Source of the DNA: Terracoccus luteus
GTDB taxonomy: Bacteria > Actinomycetota > Actinomycetes > Actinomycetales > Dermatophilaceae
Direction: 5' to 3'
DNA length: 64,000 nucleotides
NCBI RefSeq assembly: GCF_003635045.1
Contig: NZ_RBXT01000001.1
Span: 1,488,001-1,552,000 of the forward strand
In this document: positions 44,462-51,112 of the stretch, in pieces
Layout: every line of letters starts with the position of its first letter
How positions within the stretch are numbered: the stretch's first letter is position 1
The notes under the pieces: model-generated
Told to the model about the DNA's origin: nothing
The model's input: only the letters and a program-made list of their open reading frames with translations
Databases searched by the model: none
Program-made: the position numbers and the translations under genes

Positions 44462-46012
44462 ATGGGGGTGAGCGTCGGCGGGCTGGTGCGGATGCCGCAC
44501 CTCGGGCTCGACCTGCACTCCGGTGGCGCGGGCCTGGACCGCGAGGTGACGTGGACGCACACGTCCGACCTGCCCGAGCCGTGGCGGTGGCTCGGTCGCG
44601 GCGAGCTGCTCATGGCCAACGGGATGAACCTGCCGCCCGCACCGCCGGAGCAGGTCGACTGGGTGCGGCACCTCGACGCCGTCGGGGCGAGCGGGCTGGC
44701 CCTGGGCCGCGACATGTACTGCCCCCCGCTGACCGCCGAGCTCGCCGCCGAGAGCGACCGGCTGGGCCTGCCCGTGCTGTGGATCCGCTACCCCCTGCCC
44801 TTCGTCGCCATCGCGCGCGCCGTCGCGGAGGCGACGCTGCTCGAGCAGTCGCACCGGCTGCTGCGCACGACGCGCATCTACGACACCCTGCGCCGGGTCC
44901 GCCCCACGGCGGGCCCCGACTCCGCGGTCGCCGCAGCCCTCTCGCACGAGCTGGGCGCTGCGGTGCACGTGTGCGACCGCGCCAGCGGTCGGGCCTACCA
45001 CCCGGGCGGGCCCGCCCCCAGCGCTTCGGTGTCGGATGCCGTGGTCGCCGCGCAGGCGGGCCGCGCCGGCCTCGTCGTGGGCGGGCGGTCGGTGCCGCTG
45101 CCCGACGGAGACGAGGTGCTGGTCGTCGAGGTGCCGACGCACGACGACGCCGTGCTCGCCGTCGTGCGTCCGCGCGGTGCGCACCTCGACGGCATCCTGC
45201 TGCAGCACGCGGCCACGGTGGCGGCGCTCGAGCTCGGTCAGACGCGCCTCGCCCTCGAGCACTCCGCCCGGGCCGGCGCCGAGCTCGTGACCCGGCTCGT
45301 CGAGGGCCGGGTCGAGGCCCGCTCGGCCCGGCGCCAGCTGGCCGCCGAGGGGCTCGACCCCGCCCACACCGTCGTCGCCGCGCTCCGGCACCCGCAGCAG
45401 CAGCGGCTGCACGACCTGCACGTGCGGCTGTGGCGCGAGGGCATCGCGCACGTCGCCGCCCTGCGCTCGGGGGTGCTGCTCGTGCTGGCCCACGACACTC
45501 CCGAGCTGGCGCGGGTCCTCGTCGACGCCATCGACGATGGGGAAGGGGAGGGCGACGAGAAGGGCGACGGGCGTGGGCATGTCGGTCTCGGAGGCCCCCT
45601 CGTCGGTGCGGGGCGGGTGGCCGACGCCGGGCGCGAGGCGACGTGGTCGCTCGGGGTCGCGGCCCAGACGGGCCGGGCGCTGCACCGTTTCGGCGACGCG
45701 ACGACCGCCGCCGTCGGCCTGTCGGTCGAGCAGGAGCAGTCCCTCGTCGACCAGGTGCTCGGTCCGGTGCTGCGGCACGACCTCGAGCACGGTTCCGAGC
45801 TCGTGCACACCCTCGAGACCTTCCTCGAGGAGCGGCGTTCCTGGCAGGCCGCGGCGGTGGCGCTGCACGTGCACCGGCAGACGGTGCTCTACCGCATCAA
45901 GCAGGTCGAGCAGCTCACCGGTCGTGCCCTCGCCGACACCGGCGACCTCGCCCGGCTGTGGCTGGCCCTGCAGGCACGACGCCGGCTGGCCGGTCTCGGC
46001 GCGTCGGAATAG
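44462..46012 (+). CDS. PucR-family transcriptional regulator
   Basis: 516 aa, ATG at 44462. N-terminal PucR domain (SVGGLVRMPHLGLDLHSGGAGLDREVTWTHTSDLPEPWRWLGRGELLMANG), a middle GGDEF-like/CdaR region, and C-terminal HTH: LETFLEERRSWQAAAVALHVHRQTVLYRIKQVEQLTGRAL. Such regulators usually activate purine, allantoin or other nitrogen catabolism. Divergent from the transporter/ureohydrolase pair, which it probably controls. A Gly/Glu/Asp-rich insertion (DDGEGEGDEKGDG) lies at about 360. Confidence 0.88.
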   Translation: MGVSVGGLVRMPHLGLDLHSGGAGLDREVTWTHTSDLPEPWRWLGRGELLMANGMNLPPAPPEQVDWVRHLDAVGASGLALGRDMYCPPLTAELAAESDRLGLPVLWIRYPLPFVAIARAVAEATLLEQSHRLLRTTRIYDTLRRVRPTAGPDSAVAAALSHELGAAVHVCDRASGRAYHPGGPAPSASVSDAVVAAQAGRAGLVVGGRSVPLPDGDEVLVVEVPTHDDAVLAVVRPRGAHLDGILLQHAATVAALELGQTRLALEHSARAGAELVTRLVEGRVEARSARRQLAAEGLDPAHTVVAALRHPQQQRLHDLHVRLWREGIAHVAALRSGVLLVLAHDTPELARVLVDAIDDGEGEGDEKGDGRGHVGLGGPLVGAGRVADAGREATWSLGVAAQTGRALHRFGDATTAAVGLSVEQEQSLVDQVLGPVLRHDLEHGSELVHTLETFLEERRSWQAAAVALHVHRQTVLYRIKQVEQLTGRALADTGDLARLWLALQARRRLAGLGASE

Positions 46013-46030
46013 CCGCGGGTGCCCGCCGGT

Positions 46031-46052
46031 TAGTATGGTTGAATTCTCAACC
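46031..46052 (+). promoter_or_regulatory. Promoter and palindromic operator of the LLM operon
   Basis: TAGTAT (46031-46036) is a strong -10; directly after it lies GGTTGA-ATTC-TCAACC (46037-46052), a perfect 6-bp inverted repeat that is nested over the expected transcription start. The TTGA-N4-TCAA core resembles MarR-type sites. A repressor bound there would block initiation; no such regulator gene is adjacent. Then AGGGAG and the ATG at 46070. Confidence 0.65.
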
Positions 46053-46069
46053 ACTAGGGAGTGAGTGAC

Positions 46070-47191
46070 ATGCAGTTCGGCATCTTCACCGTCGGCGACG
46101 TGACGACCGACCCCACGACGGGTCGGACGCCCTCCGAGCACGAGCGCATCAGGGCCACCGTCGCCATCGCGAAGAAGGCCGAGGAGGTCGGCCTCGACGT
46201 CTTCGCGACGGGTCAGCACCACAACCCGCCGTTCGTCGCGCCCGCGAACCCGCCGGTGCTGCTGGCGAGCATCGCCGCGCAGACCGAGCGCATCCTGCTC
46301 TCGACGTCGACGACGCTGATCACGACGACCGACCCCGTGCGCATCGCCGAGGACTACGCGATGCTGCAGCACCTGTCGAACGGCCGCGTCGACCTCATGA
46401 TGGGCCGCGGCAACACCGGCCCCGTCTACCCCTGGTTCGGCAAGGACATCCGCGAGGGCATCTCGCTCGCCGTCGAGAACTACGCCCTGCTGCACCGACT
46501 GTGGCGCGAGGAGGTCGTCGACTGGCAGGGCAACCACCGCACCCCGCTGCAGGGGTTCACCTCCACGCCCCGCCCGCTCGACGGCATCCCGCCCTTCGTC
46601 TGGCACGGCTCGATCCGCAGCCCCGAGATCGCCGAGCAGGCCGCCTACTACGGCGACGGGTTCTTCTCCAACCACATCTTCTGGCCCGCGAGCCACACCC
46701 GCCAGATGGTGCAGCTCTACCGTCGCCGCTTCGAGCACTACGGCCACGGCAGCGCCGACCAGGCCATCGTCGGGCTCGGTGGGCAGGTCTTCATTCGACG
46801 CAACAGCCAGGACGCGGTACGCGAGTTCCGCCCCTACTTCGACAACGCCCCGGTCTACGGGCACGGCCCCTCGCTCGAGGAGTTCACCCGCCAGACCCCG
46901 CTCACCGTCGGCAGCCCGCAGGAGGTCATCGAGCGCACCCTGTCCTTCCGCGAGTACGCCGGCGACTACCAGCGCCAGCTCTGGCTGATGGACCACGCGG
47001 GCCTGCCGCTGGGGACGGTGCTCGAGCAGCTCGACCTGCTCGGCGAGGAGGTCGTCCCCGTGCTCCGCAAGGAGTTCGCGGCCCTCAAGCCCGCGCACGT
47101 CCCCGACGCCCCGACCCACGCCGGCCTGCTGGCCGCGCGGGAGCAGACGGCGGGCACCACCGACACCCGCACCCTCGAGGAGGCCTCGTGA
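46070..47191 (+). CDS. LLM-class flavin-dependent oxidoreductase (CE1758 family)
   Basis: 373 aa, ATG at 46070 with AGGGAG at a normal distance (GTG 46061 is the less likely start). Luciferase-like TIM barrel: MQFGIFTVGDVTTDPTTGRTP, GLDVFATGQHHNPPFVAPANPPVLLASIAAQT, STSTTLITTTDPVRIAEDYAMLQHLSNGRVDLMMGRGNTGPVYPW. Uses reduced FMN from the coupled reductase to oxidise an unknown substrate. This pair is common in Actinobacteria. Stop overlaps the reductase start (GTGA). Confidence 0.9.
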   Translation: MQFGIFTVGDVTTDPTTGRTPSEHERIRATVAIAKKAEEVGLDVFATGQHHNPPFVAPANPPVLLASIAAQTERILLSTSTTLITTTDPVRIAEDYAMLQHLSNGRVDLMMGRGNTGPVYPWFGKDIREGISLAVENYALLHRLWREEVVDWQGNHRTPLQGFTSTPRPLDGIPPFVWHGSIRSPEIAEQAAYYGDGFFSNHIFWPASHTRQMVQLYRRRFEHYGHGSADQAIVGLGGQVFIRRNSQDAVREFRPYFDNAPVYGHGPSLEEFTRQTPLTVGSPQEVIERTLSFREYAGDYQRQLWLMDHAGLPLGTVLEQLDLLGEEVVPVLRKEFAALKPAHVPDAPTHAGLLAAREQTAGTTDTRTLEEAS

Positions 47192-47811
47192 CTACCCTGC
47201 ACCTCGCGGTCGTCACGGCCGGCGTCAGCCAGCCGTCGTCGACGCGGATGCTGTCCGACCGGCTCACCGCCGCAACGGTCTCGGCGCTGCGCGCGGCCGA
47301 CCCCTCCCTCGAGGTCGTCACCGAGGTCGTCGAGGTGCGTGACGTCGCCCACGACCTCGCCGACAACGCCCTCACCGGGTTCGCGTCGCCCGAGCTGCAG
47401 GTGCGCCTCGACGCGGTCAGCGAGGCGGATGCCGTCATCGCCGTCACGCCGATCTACGCGGCCTCGTACAGCGGCCTCTTCAAGCTGCTCGTCGACGTGC
47501 TGCCGAAGGAGTCGCTGCGCGACGTCCCGGTGCTGCTCGGCGCGACGGGTGGCACCGCCCGCCACTCGCTGGCGGTCGACCACGCGCTGCGTCCGCTCTT
47601 CGCCCACCTCGGGGCGCTCGTCGCCCCCACCGCAGTGTTCGCGGCGACGGAGGACTGGGGCGGCGACTCCGCCGGGCTGTTGGGTGAGCGCATCGAGCGG
47701 GCCGGGTCGTCGTTCGCCCGCCTCGTCTCGGGGAGCCCGCGCGAGCGGGCCGCCGACCCGTTCGCCGACGTGGTGCCCTTCGACCAGCTGCTGGCCCGGT
47801 CCGGGCGCTGA
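47188..47811 (+). CDS. NAD(P)H-dependent FMN reductase (CE1759 family)
   Basis: 207 aa, GTG overlapping the LLM stop. Flavodoxin-like: LAVVTAGVSQPSSTRMLSDRLTAATV, AVIAVTPIYAASYSGLFKLLVDVLP and VLLGATGGTARHSLAVDHALRPLF. Supplies reduced FMN to the monooxygenase before it. Strong terminator after the stop. Confidence 0.9.
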   Translation: MTTLHLAVVTAGVSQPSSTRMLSDRLTAATVSALRAADPSLEVVTEVVEVRDVAHDLADNALTGFASPELQVRLDAVSEADAVIAVTPIYAASYSGLFKLLVDVLPKESLRDVPVLLGATGGTARHSLAVDHALRPLFAHLGALVAPTAVFAATEDWGGDSAGLLGERIERAGSSFARLVSGSPRERAADPFADVVPFDQLLARSGR

Positions 47812-47817
47812 ACCACC

Positions 47818-47856
47818 GGAGCCGCGGGCGCCCCTCGACGGGGGGCCCGCGGCTCC
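47818..47856. terminator. Bidirectional terminator
   Basis: Perfect 12-bp stem GGAGCCGCGGGC (47818-47829) / GCCCGCGGCTCC (47845-47856) with an inner CCCC/GGGG pairing; between the convergent reductase and hydroxyglutarate oxidase genes. Confidence 0.8.
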
Positions 47857-47881
47857 GCGTCGTCGGGCGCTCGAGGACGCG

Positions 47882-49093
47882 TCAGACGGTGACCGTGAGC
47901 CCGAGGCGGTCGACCACGAGGTCGGCGATCGCCAGGGATGCCGTCGCGGCGGGGGAGGGCGCGTTGCGCACCGACAACACGCTGCCGACACGGCTCCAGC
48001 GGAAGTCGTCGACGAGGCTGCCGTCGGCATCCATGGCCTGGGCCCGCACCCCGGCGGGGCCACGGACGACGTGCTCTCCGGTGACCTGCGGGACGTAGCG
48101 GCGAGCGGCGGCGATGAACGCACGGCGGTTGACCGACCCCCACACCTCGCGCAGGCCGGTGGCGACGTTCTGCCGTGCGAAGGAGCGGAAACCGCTGCTG
48201 CGCAACAGCTCTCGCAGCTCTGCGGTCTCGACGTCGCGCAGCCGGTAGCCCTCACGCGCGGTCGCCAGCACGGCGTTGGGGCCGAGCAGCACCCGGCCGT
48301 CGACCCGCTTCGTCAGGTGCACCCCGAGGAACGGGTACCGCGGGTCGGGCACCGGGTAGATCAGTCCCCGCACGAGGTGGCGAGCGCTCTCGTCGAGCTC
48401 GTGGAACTCGCCGCGGAACGGCACGATGCGCGGGTGCACGCTGTCGCCCGCCAGGGTCGCGAGGCGGTCGGCCTGCAGCCCGCCGGCGATGACCACGAGG
48501 TCGGCGTCGACCGCACGACCGTCGGCCGCCCGCACGCGGGTGCGACCGGCATCCGTCTCGTCGAAGCCCACGACCTCGAAGCCGGTGTGCACGCTCGCTT
48601 TCGCGGCGGTCGCGTCCGTGAGCATGGCCGCGGCGACGTCGGTGTAGTCGACGATCGCGGTCGTCGGGGAGTGCAGGGCGGCGCGGCCCACCGCGTGCGG
48701 CTCGACCTCGCGCAGCCCCTCGGGACCGAGCCAGCGCAGGCCCGGCACGCCGTTGGCCTCGGCGCGCTCGCGGATCGCACGCAACCTCGTCTCGTCGGCC
48801 TCGTCGAGGGCGACGAGCACCTTGCCCACCTCGTCGTACCGGATGCCGTGGTCGGCGCAGTACGCCTTGAGCCGGGTGATGCCGGCGCGCGCCAGCCGGG
48901 CCTTGTCGCTGCCCGGCACGTAGTAGAGGCCCGCGTGCACGACGCCGCTGTTGCGCCCGGTCTGGTGCCGGCCGGGGCCGGACTCCTTCTCGAGCACCGT
49001 GACGTCCGGGTGCTCCGGCGTCAGCGTGAGGGCACGCGCCACGGCCGCCCCGACGATGCCCCCACCGACGACGACCACGTGCCTGCGCGCCAT
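47882..49093 (-). CDS. lhgO: L-2-hydroxyglutarate oxidase
   Basis: 403 aa, ATG at 49093, 6 nt after TACTGT on the reverse strand (leaderless). FAD-binding start HVVVVGGGIVGAAVARAL and LEKESGPGRHQTGRNSGVVHAGLYYVPGSDKARLARAG, both strongly typical of LhgO; also FRGEFHELDE, GRVLLGPNAV and a C-terminal RNAPSPAATASLAIA. Oxidises L-2-hydroxyglutarate to 2-oxoglutarate, returning a dead-end by-product to central metabolism, electrons going to the membrane or oxygen. Confidence 0.92.
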   Translation of the reverse strand: MARRHVVVVGGGIVGAAVARALTLTPEHPDVTVLEKESGPGRHQTGRNSGVVHAGLYYVPGSDKARLARAGITRLKAYCADHGIRYDEVGKVLVALDEADETRLRAIRERAEANGVPGLRWLGPEGLREVEPHAVGRAALHSPTTAIVDYTDVAAAMLTDATAAKASVHTGFEVVGFDETDAGRTRVRAADGRAVDADLVVIAGGLQADRLATLAGDSVHPRIVPFRGEFHELDESARHLVRGLIYPVPDPRYPFLGVHLTKRVDGRVLLGPNAVLATAREGYRLRDVETAELRELLRSSGFRSFARQNVATGLREVWGSVNRRAFIAAARRYVPQVTGEHVVRGPAGVRAQAMDADGSLVDDFRWSRVGSVLSVRNAPSPAATASLAIADLVVDRLGLTVTV

Positions 49094-49261
49094 GCGCCCA
49101 CAGTAGGGCGGGGCGACGTCGCCGGGGTGCGATCCGGCGATGTGCACACCCCCCGTCCGTCCGGTCGCGTCGTGCACAGGGCGAGCCGGCGCTCTGGTGG
49201 CGCCGCGGGGCCGCGCGTTGACTCGGTGGTGTCCCGAGAGACCGACAGACAGGAGACCGTC

Positions 49262-49660
49262 GTGCCCAGCGCGCTGTCCAACGTCGTGCACATCGTCACC
49301 CGACAGCCCCTCGACGAGCGCCTCGGCAGTGCCGTGCGCCCGGGGGAGTGCCTCGCCTGCTTCCTGCACCGCATGATCGGCACCGCGCAGTGCCTCGGCG
49401 AGTTCACCTGGACCGAGCACTACCGCCACATGCGCTCGCCGCGGGCGGTGGCCCTGGAGCGGCGTCTGCGTGCCGCCGGGGCGACCTGCGACTGCGACGT
49501 GCTCGACCGGGTCTGGCGCCTCAACGGGGCGCTGCTCGTGCGCGACGCCGTCACCGACGGTCTGGTGCCGCCGACCGAGCCGGTGCCGTGCGCCGCGACC
49601 CGGCCGCGCTCGACCCGGCCGTGCACGAACTGGGTGGCCGTCCGCGACCTCGCTCCGTGA
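49262..49660 (+). CDS. DUF2695 family protein
   Basis: 132 aa; GTG at 49262 with AGGAG. The family pattern is CLACFLHRM (C30, C33), a Cys at 44, FTWTEHYRHMRSPRAVALERRLRAAGATCDCDVL (C76, C78), then a short tail with two more Cys. Cysteines could bind a metal. DUF2695 is actinobacterial and uncharacterised. It stands alone and is followed by the repeat array. A TTGACT at 49218 is a possible -35 but no fitting -10 is seen. Confidence 0.72.
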   Translation: MPSALSNVVHIVTRQPLDERLGSAVRPGECLACFLHRMIGTAQCLGEFTWTEHYRHMRSPRAVALERRLRAAGATCDCDVLDRVWRLNGALLVRDAVTDGLVPPTEPVPCAATRPRSTRPCTNWVAVRDLAP

Positions 49661-49740
49661 CGGGGGCCGGGGGTGCCTGGTTGCGGCCAGGTCCTCACTC
49701 TCACCGGATGCCGCGGAGGGCGGAGGACCATGGCGGGCAG

Positions 49741-49978
49741 AGCTGTGCGTCCGGCACCTGTGACGCGTCAAGGGTGCCAGATGCGCGTCGGGACGTGCGT
49801 CTGACACCCGTGGAGCGCCGGAGGTGCCGAACGCACAGCTGTGTGATGCCAGACGCGGTCGCAGCGAGTCTGTGTGATGCCAACCGCGGTCGACGCGGGC
49901 CTCTGTGATGCCAACCGCGGTCCATGTGCCGCGTCTGGCATCACACACCGCCCCGACCACCGCGTCTGGCATCCCACC
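49741..49978. repeat. Intergenic repeat array with 31-nt period and inverted copies
   Basis: Fills most of the 369-bp gap after the DUF2695 gene. Left part: nested inverted repeats, AGCTGTGCGTCCGGCACC (49741-49758) with GGTGCCGAACGCACAGCT (49823-49840, one mismatch), enclosing GGGTGCCAGATGCGCGTC (49772-49789) with its near complement at 49792-49809. Right part: TGTGATGCCA-(R/M)-CGCGGTC at 49842, 49873 and 49904, exactly 31 nt apart, then two inverted copies (CGCGTCTGGCATC at 49930 and 49961) again 31 nt apart. No coding region is credible here. Not a CRISPR: spacers are 12 nt and partly alike. Confidence 0.88.
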
Positions 49979-50029
49979 GCGAGCTGATCGCGACACCCGT
50001 CATCGCGGGGCCGAACGGCAGGTGGGGTG

Positions 50030-50386
50030 TTAGGCGGTGCGGGCGGCGTCGAGGTCGGCCGGGGTGGGGGCCGAGACGTGGTCGTCGTACTGCGCGGCGT
50101 GGCGTCGGACGAAGGCGGCGACGTAGGGGCACACCGGCACGATGACCTGGCCGGCCGCGACCGTGGCGTCGAGGGCGGCGGTGACGAGGCGACCGGCGAC
50201 GCCCTGGCCCTCGAAATCGTCGTCGACCTCGGTGTGGAAGAAGACCGCCCGAGGTGTCCGGCCCGACCCGCCGGGCGGGATGACGACGTAGCGGGCCTGC
50301 CCGACCAGCCGCTCGCCGTCGCGCACCTCCCAGCGACCGTGCTGCGGGGCGTCCGAGTAGACCAGGGACTCGGCGTCGGCGCTCAT
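50030..50386 (-). CDS. GNAT-type N-acetyltransferase (COG2388-like)
   Basis: 118 aa. ATG at 50386 begins MSADAESLVYSDAPQHGRWEV and lies 6 nt after CATGAT (reverse strand), so probably leaderless. Short acetyltransferase of the YidJ/GtlB kind: VFFHTEVDDDFEGQGVAGRLVTAALDATVAAGQVIVPVCPYVAAFVRRH has the acetyl-CoA loop and the VPVCPYV strand. Substrate unknown. Divergent from the YciO gene. Confidence 0.88.
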   Translation of the reverse strand: MSADAESLVYSDAPQHGRWEVRDGERLVGQARYVVIPPGGSGRTPRAVFFHTEVDDDFEGQGVAGRLVTAALDATVAAGQVIVPVCPYVAAFVRRHAAQYDDHVSAPTPADLDAARTA

Positions 50387-50411
50387 CCACCGATCATGGC
50401 AGGGTGGGCGC

Positions 50412-51032
50412 ATGGCGAGGTACTTCGACGTCCACCCGGTCGACCCGCAACCGCGCGCCATCGCGCAGGTGGTCGCCATCCTGCGCGACGGGGGCCTCAT
50501 CGCCTACCCGACCGACTCGTGCTTCGCGCTCGGCTGTTCGCTCGACAACCCGTCGGGCAAGGACCGCATCCTGCGCATCCGCCAGCTGGACGACCGGCAC
50601 CACTTCACCCTCGTCTGCGCCGACTTCGCCCAGCTGGGCCAGCTCGTGCAGCTCGACAACGCCGTCTTCCGCGCCATCAAGTCGGTGACCCCGGGGCCGT
50701 ACACCTTCATCCTGCCGGCGACGAAAGAGGTGCCGCGGCGGCTGCTGCACCCGAAGAAGAAGACCGTCGGCGTGCGCATCCCGCACCACCCGGTCGTGCG
50801 CGAGCTGCTCGGCGCCCTCGGTGAGCCGATCCTGTCGAGCACGCTGCTGCTGCCCGGCCAGGACGACCCCATGACCGAGGGGTGGCTCATCAAGGACGAG
50901 CTCGACAACACCGTGGACGCCGTCATCGACTCGGGGGAGTGCGGGCTCGAGCCCACCACCGTCGTCGACTGGTCGGAGGGGAGCCCCGTCGTCACCCGAG
51001 TCGGCGCCGGCGACCCGTCACCCTTCGAGTAG
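50412..51032 (+). CDS. Sua5/YciO/YrdC family protein (L-threonylcarbamoyladenylate synthase-like)
   Basis: 206 aa, ATG at 50412, 6 nt after CAGGGT (leaderless layout). YrdC fold: VVAILRDGGLIAYPTDSCFALGCSLDNPSGKDRILRIRQLDDRHHFTLVC, then SVTPGPYTFILPATKEVPRRL and TVGVRIPHHPVVREL. The KxR-SxN set of true TsaC is partly changed (CSLDN, KDRILRIR), so this is more likely YciO than the essential t6A enzyme. 26 bp from the divergent GNAT gene. Confidence 0.87.
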   Translation: MARYFDVHPVDPQPRAIAQVVAILRDGGLIAYPTDSCFALGCSLDNPSGKDRILRIRQLDDRHHFTLVCADFAQLGQLVQLDNAVFRAIKSVTPGPYTFILPATKEVPRRLLHPKKKTVGVRIPHHPVVRELLGALGEPILSSTLLLPGQDDPMTEGWLIKDELDNTVDAVIDSGECGLEPTTVVDWSEGSPVVTRVGAGDPSPFE

Positions 51033-51112
51033 GTCCACGGCCATCAACCCGCCGGCCGCGCCGGCCGCGTCGACCGCGCCGGCGCCGCCCCCGGTGCGGT
51101 TAGATCTGGGCC

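Noticed and set aside
42848-47119. A 1423-codon open frame on the minus strand
   Set aside because: Only its last 478 codons are the MFS gene; the rest is the antisense of the PucR, LLM and reductase genes, open because of high GC.
49842-49978. Possible CRISPR array
   Set aside because: The repeats have regular spacing, but spacers are only 12 nt and partly alike, two copies are inverted, and no cas gene is in the window.
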